DNA of 57,739 nt, from contig JAMPXD010000005.1 in assembly GCA_023701365.1 (NCBI GenBank), positions 1-57,739 of the forward strand, given 5' to 3'. Positions 25,060 to 32,319 of this stretch are shown piece after piece. The position numbers and the translations under genes are program-made. Position 1 is the first letter of the stretch. The number at the start of each line of letters is the position of its first letter. The notes beneath the pieces are model-generated. The model was not told where the DNA came from. It was given only the letters and a program-made list of their open reading frames with translations, and searched no databases. This stretch comes from Geobacteraceae bacterium (lineage in GTDB: Bacteria; Desulfobacterota; Desulfuromonadia; Geobacterales; Geobacteraceae).

Positions 25060-26421
25060 TTACAGCGGCGCTTCCCCCACCGCGTAGTCGAGGTTGGCCA
25101 GGGCCAGGTTGTAGTTGTAGATCGACTGGAAATAGGCGGCCCTCATCTTGGCATACTCCTGCAGGGAGTCGAAGATCTCCTTGGCCGGACCGATGCCGAA
25201 GTCGAAGTTGGCAATCGCCGCCACAGCCCACTTCTTGGCGTTCGAGTAGGCGTTTCTGGCCGCCTCCATGCTCCTTTGCGCCTCGTTCAGATCCAGGTGG
25301 AACCGCCTGATCTGGAGGGGGATGTTCGTCTCCGCGAAAGCCCTGGTATGGACCAGCCGGTCGTACTGGGCCCGTTCGCCGGCAACCTTGGCGCCGGTTA
25401 TGCCGAAGTCGAGCTTCCATTTCAGGCCGAGCGCCACCCCGCCCCAGAGATGGTTGAACTGGTCCGGGACCCACGGGTTGGTGACCCGGTCCCGCTTTTC
25501 CGCATAGGCCGCCGACAGGTAGCCGGCCAGGAAGATGTCGGGATACCAGGCTGCCCTGGCCGCCTTGACCAGGGACTCCCGCGCCTGCAATCCCTCCTTG
25601 ATCTGCCGGTATTCCGGGCGCTTGTCCCGGGAGCTCTCCAGGTAGGCATCAAGCCCCGGGAGAGGGGCTTGTTCCGGGACAAGCCGGTCCCCGGCGATCT
25701 CCAGCTCCGCCTCGGCAGGAAGGCCGATCCGCGCGGCCAGCGCCGTCAGGGCCAGCGCCTCACCCTTCTTCGCCTCCTCCAGGTACTTGTCCACCTCTCC
25801 TTCGAAGGTGTCCAGCTTGTAGAGGTCCAGCTCTTCCACGTTGGGGGAGCCCTGGTCGAGGAGCTTGACCGCCTTCTCCCGCGCCTTCACCAGGTCCTCC
25901 CGGACCTCCAGCAGCACCTCCTTCAGCTCCCGGGCGAGGAGGATGCCGTAGTAGTACTCCTTCACCTTCACGGCGATCTCGTTGCGCCGCTGCTCCTTCC
26001 TGGCCCGGTCCACCTCGATGCCGTGGCCGGCCGCCTTCATGCTCTCGGCGATCTTGCCGAAGGTGTAGAGGGGTTGGGTGATGGTCGCGTCCGCCCGGGA
26101 GAACCAGGTCCAGCGATCGGTCTGGTTGATGCTGTCGCTGGACGACACCTGGTTGCCCCGCGCCTGGGGAACCGGGCCGGTCAGGCCGACAATCTCGATC
26201 TGCGGATAGCGGTAGGCCTTCGCCTCCTCAAGCTTGGAGGCTGTCAGCGTGATGTCCGCCTGGGCCTCCCCCAGCTCCGGCGCACTGTCCAGCGCCTTCC
26301 GGACGCACTCCTTGAGGTCGAGCACTACCTTGCCCCGGACCGGTTCGGCAGCGCTGCCGGGGCGGGTGGTGCATACTGCCATGAGAAATAGTGCCATCCC
26401 TGTCAGATAAAGTGCTTTCAT
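25060..26421 (-). CDS. TolC-family outer-membrane protein in the mla operon
   Basis: A 453-aa outer-membrane efflux-type protein. A signal peptide ends near GSA, followed by two OEP repeats with long coiled helices, including LKECVRKALDSAPELGEAQAD, TITQPLYTFGKIAESMKAAG and FDFGIGPAKEIFDSLQEYAK. The start with GGAG 6 nt upstream is preferred over one four codons earlier. MlaA would be the usual outer-membrane partner, and none is seen here, so this TolC-like protein may play that part. The exact partner is inferred from operon position. Confidence 0.88.
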   Translation of the reverse strand: MKALYLTGMALFLMAVCTTRPGSAAEPVRGKVVLDLKECVRKALDSAPELGEAQADITLTASKLEEAKAYRYPQIEIVGLTGPVPQARGNQVSSSDSINQTDRWTWFSRADATITQPLYTFGKIAESMKAAGHGIEVDRARKEQRRNEIAVKVKEYYYGILLARELKEVLLEVREDLVKAREKAVKLLDQGSPNVEELDLYKLDTFEGEVDKYLEEAKKGEALALTALAARIGLPAEAELEIAGDRLVPEQAPLPGLDAYLESSRDKRPEYRQIKEGLQARESLVKAARAAWYPDIFLAGYLSAAYAEKRDRVTNPWVPDQFNHLWGGVALGLKWKLDFGITGAKVAGERAQYDRLVHTRAFAETNIPLQIRRFHLDLNEAQRSMEAARNAYSNAKKWAVAAIANFDFGIGPAKEIFDSLQEYAKMRAAYFQSIYNYNLALANLDYAVGEAPL

Positions 26422-26521
26422 AACCGTCTCCATTGGTTACTGGTTGGACAGCCGACAATCGGCGATGAAGGACGGGCAAGAGGCCTCCCCCGGAAGCCTC
26501 CCGTCGCAGGTTGCCCGATGG

Positions 26522-26971
26522 TCACTCCACCTGGCCATGAATATATTTGCTCAACAGCTCCTCAAAATCTATCGCCGATTCTGTCTCGCGGATCCTTCCC
26601 CCTGCCGCGATGATCTTCTCCGAGCCCCCCGGTTTCAGCTGCAGGAATTTGTCGCCGATGATCCCCCTGGTCCGTACCGAGGCGATCACGTCGTCGGCCA
26701 GCTCCACCCCCGCCCTGATCCGCAGGTAGACCCGCGCCACTCCGCTCTTCGGCTCGAAAACGATCCGCTCCACCCGCCCCACCTCCACCCCGGCGATCTC
26801 CACCGAGGCGCCGCTCTTCAGCCCGGAAACGGAAGCGAAATCGGCATGGACCTCGTAGTAATCCCCGCCGATCAGCTCCATCTTGCCGAGCTTGATCGAC
26901 AGGTAGGCCAGGCAGAGAATGCCGACCAGCACGAATATCCCGACTATGGTTTCCAAGGCTGCTCGTTTCAT
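26522..26971 (-). CDS. mlaD: MlaD family lipid-transport protein (single MCE domain)
   Basis: A 149-aa protein with an N-terminal membrane anchor (about 7-27) and one MCE domain (about 37-118, with GLKSGASVEIAGVEVGRVERI and IGDKFLQLKPGG). The usual role is a hexameric ring on the MlaFE transporter that passes phospholipids between the permease and MlaC. Its length is normal for a single-MCE MlaD. The 88 nt upstream of tolC contain only GC-rich inverted bits. Confidence 0.94.
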   Translation of the reverse strand: MKRAALETIVGIFVLVGILCLAYLSIKLGKMELIGGDYYEVHADFASVSGLKSGASVEIAGVEVGRVERIVFEPKSGVARVYLRIRAGVELADDVIASVRTRGIIGDKFLQLKPGGSEKIIAAGGRIRETESAIDFEELLSKYIHGQVE

Positions 26972-27006
26972 GGATCACCCGTGTCCTGATTCTTTAATCG
27001 GCGAAG

Positions 27007-27753
27007 CTAGACGAACCGGATCGGCCCTTCCAGGCTGCCGGTGATGAACTGGCGCACCACCGGATGGGTCGACCGCTGGATCTCCGCAGGGGTCCCCATC
27101 TCCAGGATCTCCCCCCGGTACAGCATGGCGACATGGTCGGTGAAGTCGAAAATCTCCGGGATTTCATGGGAGACAACCACCGCGGTAAAGCCGAAGCGCG
27201 CGTGGGTATCCTTGATCAGCTGATGGATGGCCCGGCAGATAATCGGATCGAGGCCGGTGGTCGGCTCATCGAACAGGACTATCTTGGGATTTAGCAGCAA
27301 TGCCCGGGCCAGCCCCACCCGCTTTTTCATCCCCCCCGACAACTCGTCGGGATACTTCTTGTCGATCCCCTTGAGCCCCACGTGCCCGAGCGCCTCGTGC
27401 ACCTTGTCCCTTATCTCCGTCGCGGAGAGGCGGGTCTTTTCCTCCAGGGGGAAGGCGACGTTTTCGAACACCGTCATGGAGTCGAACAGCGCGGCGTTCT
27501 GAAACAGCATGCCGAACTTTTCCCGCACCCGGTTGAGGCTGCCACGCCCCATCCTGGTGATGTCCTCCCCCTCCACCAGCACCTCTCCGCTTTCCGGTCG
27601 CAACAGGCCGATCATATGCTTCAGGAGGACGCTCTTCCCCTCGCCGCTCGGGCCGATCACCGCGGTGATCTTGCCGGGAGGGACCTCCAGGGTCAGGTTG
27701 TTCAGGACCACCTGGCTGTCGAAGCTTTTCGTCACGTTTACCAGTTTGATCAT
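27007..27753 (-). CDS. mlaF: ABC transporter ATP-binding protein MlaF
   Basis: A 248-aa ATPase of the Mla lipid transporter. Walker A is GPSGEGKS (34-41), the signature is LSGGMKKR (138-145) and Walker B is IVLFDEPTTGLDP (158-170). A GTG at 27771 would add six residues, but MIKLVNVTKSFD is the family-like start. It lies 30 nt after mlaE and 35 nt before mlaD. Confidence 0.95.
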   Translation of the reverse strand: MIKLVNVTKSFDSQVVLNNLTLEVPPGKITAVIGPSGEGKSVLLKHMIGLLRPESGEVLVEGEDITRMGRGSLNRVREKFGMLFQNAALFDSMTVFENVAFPLEEKTRLSATEIRDKVHEALGHVGLKGIDKKYPDELSGGMKKRVGLARALLLNPKIVLFDEPTTGLDPIICRAIHQLIKDTHARFGFTAVVVSHEIPEIFDFTDHVAMLYRGEILEMGTPAEIQRSTHPVVRQFITGSLEGPIRFV

Positions 27754-27783
27754 TAGAGGACCGTTCAGCACGCACCAGGCGAT

Positions 27784-28554
27784 TTACAGCAGTATTGAAG
27801 TCAGAAAGTAGTCCCAGATCAGCACCAGCACCGAGGACATCACCACCGCCGAGGTCGTGGCGCGGGACACCCCCTCGGCGCCGTGGCCGGCGTAGTACCC
27901 CTTGTAGCAGCAGACCCAGGAGATGATGACGCCGAACGAGATCGACTTGATGATCCCAGAATAGACGTCCTTCCACTCCACGCTCTTCTCCATCTCGTGG
28001 AAATATGCCCCCGGATTGACGCCGAGGAGTTTCACCCCGACCAGGTAGCCGCCGTAAATCCCCACCACGTCGAAGATCGCGCAGAGGAGCGGGACGGCGA
28101 TCACCGCCCCGACGATCTTCGGCGATACCAGGTACTTGAACGGCTCAAGGGCCATAGTGCGGAGCGCATCGATCTGCTCCGTTATCTTCATGATGCCGAT
28201 CTCGGCGGTTATGGCGCTGCCGGCGCGCCCTGTCACCATCAGGGCGGAAAGGACCGGACCGAGCTCCCGGATCAGCGAAAGCGCCACCGCCGAGCCGAGC
28301 ATCCCTTCGGAACCGAACTTGGTCAGGGTGTAGTACCCCTGCAGACCGAGGACCATCCCGGTGAAGGAGGCGGTCAGAAAGATGACGAAAAAGGATTTTG
28401 CCCCGATGAAGTAGAGCTGCTTGAGGATATGGATCGGCTTGCCGGGACTGCTGATGATCTTGTAGAGAGCATAGACGAGGAAATTCACCATTCGCCCCAT
28501 CTCGCGGAGAAGGGAGAGGGAAAGCGCGCCCAGCTGTTCAACGGGATTCGGCAC
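27784..28554 (-). CDS. mlaE: MlaE family ABC transporter permease
   Basis: A 256-aa permease with five or six hydrophobic segments and the family stretches SLIRELGPVLSALMVTGRAG and ALRTMALEPFKYLVSPKI. The start is a GTG with GGAG 6 nt upstream. It is the first gene of the operon. Confidence 0.95.
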   Translation of the reverse strand: MPNPVEQLGALSLSLLREMGRMVNFLVYALYKIISSPGKPIHILKQLYFIGAKSFFVIFLTASFTGMVLGLQGYYTLTKFGSEGMLGSAVALSLIRELGPVLSALMVTGRAGSAITAEIGIMKITEQIDALRTMALEPFKYLVSPKIVGAVIAVPLLCAIFDVVGIYGGYLVGVKLLGVNPGAYFHEMEKSVEWKDVYSGIIKSISFGVIISWVCCYKGYYAGHGAEGVSRATTSAVVMSSVLVLIWDYFLTSILL

Positions 28555-28700
28555 ATTCAGCTCCGGGGAAGATCGGTATTATCGAAAAAAAGTATAGACG
28601 AGATCCGGCAGGTGTAAAGCCTGCGGCGGCAACTTTCCGCCGGTCACAGGTCCGGAGTTCCGCTCCCCTAGCCGGTTCAGTGATAACTGGAACTGCCGCA

Positions 28701-28735
28701 CCCCTTGCAGTCCTGTTTCACGGATCTGCAAGGGG
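28701..28735. repeat. Inverted repeat between mlaE and slp
   Basis: CCCCTTGCAG (28701-28710) and CTGCAAGGGG (28726-28735) are perfect 10-bp arms with a 15-nt loop. No U tract follows on either strand. Nothing else is recognisable in 28555-28781. Confidence 0.55.
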
Positions 28736-28781
28736 CGCGTCGACCTTCCGTTTGCGGCTATTTCCATCCGGTTTCCCGCTA

Positions 28782-29318
28782 TCACCACCAGTACGGGTAA
28801 TAATAGCGCCGGTAAGGCCACCACGGGTTCCAGAAGGGATCATAATAGTAGGGGTACTGGTAGTAATATCTGTCGGCCTCGTATCTTTCCCAGAGCCGCA
28901 TCTCCACTTCAGCCACGACCGGGTAGAGATACTCCACCTCGTCGATGGTCCGGGTCTTCTTACCCTTCACTTCGCCGACCAGGGAGACCCTGCGCCCGGT
29001 CGTGTAGACCAGAGGGTCGAGGAACCGTTGGGTGGCGACAATGAAACGGCCGCCGGAATACTGCTGCTCTTCGGGCATTCCGCTGGAATCAAGGGGCGCC
29101 TGGAGCACCTCCAGCTCCCCTCCCCCCTTCGAGTTCCTCACCCCGGCGATGGTTCCACCGAGCAGGACGAACTTGCCGACGTATGACTCCGGCGCCGTCC
29201 TCAGTTCCTCAAAGGTGATCTGCCGGTCCACCAGCCTGAGCGACTGCTCGCTCATGACATGGGCGCATCCGGCCATGAAAAGGCTCAATACGATGATCAG
29301 CCGGCCCGTGGTTTTCAT
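28782..29318 (-). CDS. Slp family outer-membrane lipoprotein with Tyr/Trp-rich tail
   Basis: A 178-aa lipoprotein. Signal peptide with lipobox LFMAGC (C18), then the Slp domain (FEELRTAPESYVGKFVLLGG, VSLVGEVKG). Its C-terminal tail of about 28 residues is made largely of Tyr, Trp, Pro and Arg (for example RYYYQYPYYYDPFWNPWWPY). GGAGG lies upstream of the ATG; an earlier in-frame start lacks support. Slp proteins are stress- or starvation-linked lipoproteins of unknown activity. The aromatic tail is longer than I would expect. Confidence 0.88.
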   Translation of the reverse strand: MKTTGRLIIVLSLFMAGCAHVMSEQSLRLVDRQITFEELRTAPESYVGKFVLLGGTIAGVRNSKGGGELEVLQAPLDSSGMPEEQQYSGGRFIVATQRFLDPLVYTTGRRVSLVGEVKGKKTRTIDEVEYLYPVVAEVEMRLWERYEADRYYYQYPYYYDPFWNPWWPYRRYYYPYWW

Positions 29319-29538
29319 GGTCCACCTCCAGTTGAGACGATGCGTTCCATCATGGTGACAAGGATATCCCAATGCGGGTGAATGTCAAAGAGCGGCTTCC
29401 TCTCCGGAGGGAGAGGAAGATTTGTAGAACGGTTTTTTATTATTGCAAAAAATATTTTGATTTGGGCGGGTTCAAGTGGTATGTTTGCAAAATCGCGAAT
29501 GACAAACGGGGGGGGAATGCCCCTGAGAGGCTCAGGCA

Positions 29539-30324
29539 ATGGCACTGACACGGATACTGGTCCACATGGACAGCAATTCCCGGGCATCATCCCGGCTTGC
29601 CCTGGCGGCAGGATATGCCGCAAGGCATGGGGCGCGGCTGATCGGGGTTTACGCGGATGCTGCGGGGCCGAGAAACAGTGAAGAAACCGCGGCTGCCTTC
29701 TTCCTCGATGAAACGGATCGGGCAGGGATCCGCGCTGAATGGCTGGGCGCGGACAAGGATAGCCCCGGCACGGACGAAGTGCAGTTCCTCAACTATTATT
29801 GCCGCGCCACCGACCTGGTCATCACCGGCCAGCCGCCGGCGGACAGCAGAAGCGCCAAGAGACTGCGCAACCTTCCCGAACGGCTCGTCCTCAGTTGCGG
29901 CCGGCCGGTGATGATAGTCCCCCACGCCGGGGATTTCGCCTCCTGCGGCGAGAGGGTGCTGGTGGCGTGGAACAACGGCAGGGAATCGAGCAGGGCCTTG
30001 CACGACGCCCTTCCCATCCTCAGGCAGGCGCAGCGGGTCCACCTGTTGCGCGTGCTGATGGCAAGCGACAGCGGAATCCCGTCAGGGGCGCCGGGCTCCA
30101 TCACCGCCTTTCTCGCCGGGCATGGCATAAAGGCGCGCCCGGAAGAAATCCTCGCCCCCAACTTCCCACTCGGCGAACTCCTCCTCAATCATGCCTGCGA
30201 GGAAGGGACCGATCTGCTGGTGATGGGGGCTTACGGCCTTTCCTTGACCGGCAGGCCGGTCATCGGCAAGGCGGCGAAGCATATCCTCAGGCATTTGACC
30301 CTTCCCGTACTCATGTCCCACTGA
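29539..30324 (+). CDS. Universal stress protein (UspA superfamily, two-domain form)
   Basis: A 261-aa cytoplasmic protein. It begins MALTRILVHMDSNSRASSRL and ends with a Usp domain carrying the ATP-loop-like stretch LLVMGAYGLSLTGRPVIGKAAKHIL before LTLPVLMSH; the N-terminal half appears to be a degenerate Usp domain. The 220 bp separating it from divergent slp hold no recognised element. Confidence 0.85.
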   Translation: MALTRILVHMDSNSRASSRLALAAGYAARHGARLIGVYADAAGPRNSEETAAAFFLDETDRAGIRAEWLGADKDSPGTDEVQFLNYYCRATDLVITGQPPADSRSAKRLRNLPERLVLSCGRPVMIVPHAGDFASCGERVLVAWNNGRESSRALHDALPILRQAQRVHLLRVLMASDSGIPSGAPGSITAFLAGHGIKARPEEILAPNFPLGELLLNHACEEGTDLLVMGAYGLSLTGRPVIGKAAKHILRHLTLPVLMSH

Positions 30325-30333
30325 TGCCTGATA

Positions 30334-30351
30334 GGCGAGGCAAGCCTCGCC
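30334..30351. repeat. Short palindromic repeat between convergent genes
   Basis: GGCGAGGC-AA-GCCTCGCC followed by CCTAC lies between the convergent usp and hpnI stops. It belongs to the same loose GTAGGGGC palindrome family as 21049-21112 and may work as a weak bidirectional terminator. Confidence 0.5.
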
Positions 30352-30352
30352 C

Positions 30353-31489
30353 CTACGCAACCTCTTCGATCCGCCCCCCGGGGAGGAGACGGAACAGGTG
30401 CCCCCGCCAGCGGACCCGGTTCCCCAGGAAGGCGAGCCCCCAGGTGGCGAAGGAGAGCGCGTCCCGCACGGGGAGGAGCCAGAGCCAGCGGGGAAACAGC
30501 CCGTCCTTTACGAAGGAGCGGCTGTAGATGAGGGCGGTCAGGGAGCGGACCCCGTAGAGAAGAAGGGCAGCGGCGACTCCGGCGACGGAAAAGCCGCTGA
30601 GGAGCAGCGCCAGCAAGGCGGCGGGAAACGGCTGGGTGATCCCCGAGGCAAAATAGCCGGCGGGGCGGCTCGCCCGCATGGTCCGGGCCCAGCGCAGCTG
30701 CCGGGAGAGGACCGTCGCCAGGCTCTCCCGGTGCATGACGCTCTCCACGAAGCAGTCGGACAGCTCGATCCGGTACCCCGCACGAAAGACCTTGTTGCCG
30801 AGCTGGTAGTCGTCCGCCAGGTAGTCGACCAGGGCCGGGAAGCCGCCGATCCGCTCCAGCGCTCCCCGGCGCACCGCCATGGAGGCGCCCAGGGCAAAGG
30901 AGAGCCCCTCCAGCCGCAGCGCCACCATCACGTTGGGGATCATCTCGCAGGTAAAGCCCATCGCCTCGACGGCGGTGGCGCTCCCCCTCACGCCGGGGCT
31001 CCGGTACAGGGAGGTGACCAGCCCCACCGCGGGGTCGGCGAAGGGGGCGCAGACCTCCCTCAGATAATCCTTGCCGACCCTGATGTCGCTGTCGCAGACG
31101 ATGATGATGTCGTGCTTCGCTGCAGGATAGGCGTTGATCAGGTTGCAGACCTTGTAGTTGGGGCCGTGGAGCCGCCCGTCCAGCACCAGCTCGATCTCCC
31201 TGTCCGGGAACTCGTTCCTCAGCCGCTCGATCACCGGGACCGCCGGGTCATCAGCGGAGGCGACGGCAAAGACGATCTGAAATTCCGGGTAGTCCTGGCG
31301 GCAGAAGGAGGCGAAGTTCTCGAAGCTCCCCGCATCCATCCCCTTGACCGGCTTGAGGATGGTGACCGGCGGGGTATGGCCGGAAGCGGGCTTCCGGCGC
31401 CGGAAAAAGGTGCGGCCGCAAAAGAGGGAGATCAACCCATAGGCTAGCGGCGGCAGAATTATGAGAAAGGGGAGGATCTGACGGAGCAT
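30353..31489 (-). CDS. hpnI: Hopanoid biosynthesis glycosyltransferase HpnI
   Basis: A 378-aa membrane glycosyltransferase of the ceramide-glucosyltransferase-like GT2 group. In other bacteria HpnI adds an N-acetylglucosamine to bacteriohopanetetrol. N-terminal membrane segment at about 5-24, PVTILKPVKGMD, DxD motif in IVCDSDIRV, DDYQLGNK, QxxRW-type motif QLRWART, and C-terminal membrane segments. The frame is open to 31720, but MLRQILPFLIILPPL gives a proper membrane start. hpnJ/hpnK are not nearby. Confidence 0.9.
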   Translation of the reverse strand: MLRQILPFLIILPPLAYGLISLFCGRTFFRRRKPASGHTPPVTILKPVKGMDAGSFENFASFCRQDYPEFQIVFAVASADDPAVPVIERLRNEFPDREIELVLDGRLHGPNYKVCNLINAYPAAKHDIIIVCDSDIRVGKDYLREVCAPFADPAVGLVTSLYRSPGVRGSATAVEAMGFTCEMIPNVMVALRLEGLSFALGASMAVRRGALERIGGFPALVDYLADDYQLGNKVFRAGYRIELSDCFVESVMHRESLATVLSRQLRWARTMRASRPAGYFASGITQPFPAALLALLLSGFSVAGVAAALLLYGVRSLTALIYSRSFVKDGLFPRWLWLLPVRDALSFATWGLAFLGNRVRWRGHLFRLLPGGRIEEVA

Positions 31490-31614
31490 GGTGAAGCCCT
31501 TAGCAGATGTGGTGATGAAACGGTGGGGGGAAGGATACGGCAGAGAAGCTTTGCTGTAAAGGGGAAATCGTGGCCACGCAGATGCCCCCGAATCGGAAGA
31601 TGACGGATTGGGCT

Positions 31615-32199
31615 TTACCCGCTTTTCTCGACAAGCACGAGATAGGGGGCGGTCGCCGGACGGTTCAGCTGGCGGCTCGACCAGACGTTGAAGCGCTTCG
31701 GTGAAAGCCCGGCCCCCCACCGTGCCACCGCCTCCCCCTCTTCCGGGCCGCCGGGATGGCCGGTGTAGATGCAGACGGTGATGATCCCGCCGGCCAGGAT
31801 GAGGCCGGCTGCCTGCTCCAGGGCCGCGACGGTATGCTCCGGACGGGTGACGAACTCCCGGTCGCCGCCGGGGAGGAAGCCCAGGTTGAAGACTACCGCC
31901 CGCAGCTCCTCCCGGACGAACTCCGCGAGCCGCTCGTGACCGGCCCGGAGCAGCTCCACCCGGCCGGAAAGTCCCTCACCGGAGAGAAGTTCGCGGGTAG
32001 CGGTTAGCGCCTCCTCCTGGACGTCGAAGGCCCACACCCTTCCCTCAGGCCCCACCAACTGCGCCAGCAGCAGGGTGTCATGACCGTTGCCGCAGGTGGC
32101 GTCCACCACCCGGTCCCCCGGCCGCACTCGTTCCCGCAGGAAGAGATGGGAAAGGGGGACCGCCCCGCGCAGGCTGTTGGATGTTTTGTTTTTGATCAT
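31615..32199 (-). CDS. Class I SAM methyltransferase, YtqB/MnmM-like
   Basis: A 194-aa methyltransferase of the former 'rRNA methylase' family (YtqB/MnmM-like). SAM motif I is VVDATCGNGHDT, followed by WAFDVQEEAL, FNLGFLPGGD and a C-terminal YLVLVEKSG. The B. subtilis member methylates a tRNA wobble uridine; whether this one does is inferred. The ATG at 32199 is chosen over an in-frame TTG further up because family members begin near LRGAVPLSHLFL. It sits between hpnI and hpnN on the same strand. Confidence 0.82.
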   Translation of the reverse strand: MIKNKTSNSLRGAVPLSHLFLRERVRPGDRVVDATCGNGHDTLLLAQLVGPEGRVWAFDVQEEALTATRELLSGEGLSGRVELLRAGHERLAEFVREELRAVVFNLGFLPGGDREFVTRPEHTVAALEQAAGLILAGGIITVCIYTGHPGGPEEGEAVARWGAGLSPKRFNVWSSRQLNRPATAPYLVLVEKSG

Positions 32200-32232
32200 A
32201 AAAAAACCTGCCGGCTTCGAGAAAGGCTCCAG

Positions 32233-32318
32233 CTGCAAGGCGCGCAAGGAGCGGGGCGCGAGGCGTACCGAGGGTACGTTGAGCGTTCCGCGACGAAGCG
32301 CAACGCCGCAGATGGACC
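32233..32318. repeat. Dispersed GC-rich repeat downstream of hpnN
   Basis: The stretch from GCAAGGCGCGCAAGGAG to CAACGCCGCAGATGG, with the hairpin CGTACC-GAG-GGTACG, has the look of a repeat element often found in delta-proteobacterial intergenic DNA. Family membership is from memory. Confidence 0.5.
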
Positions 32319-32319
32319 T

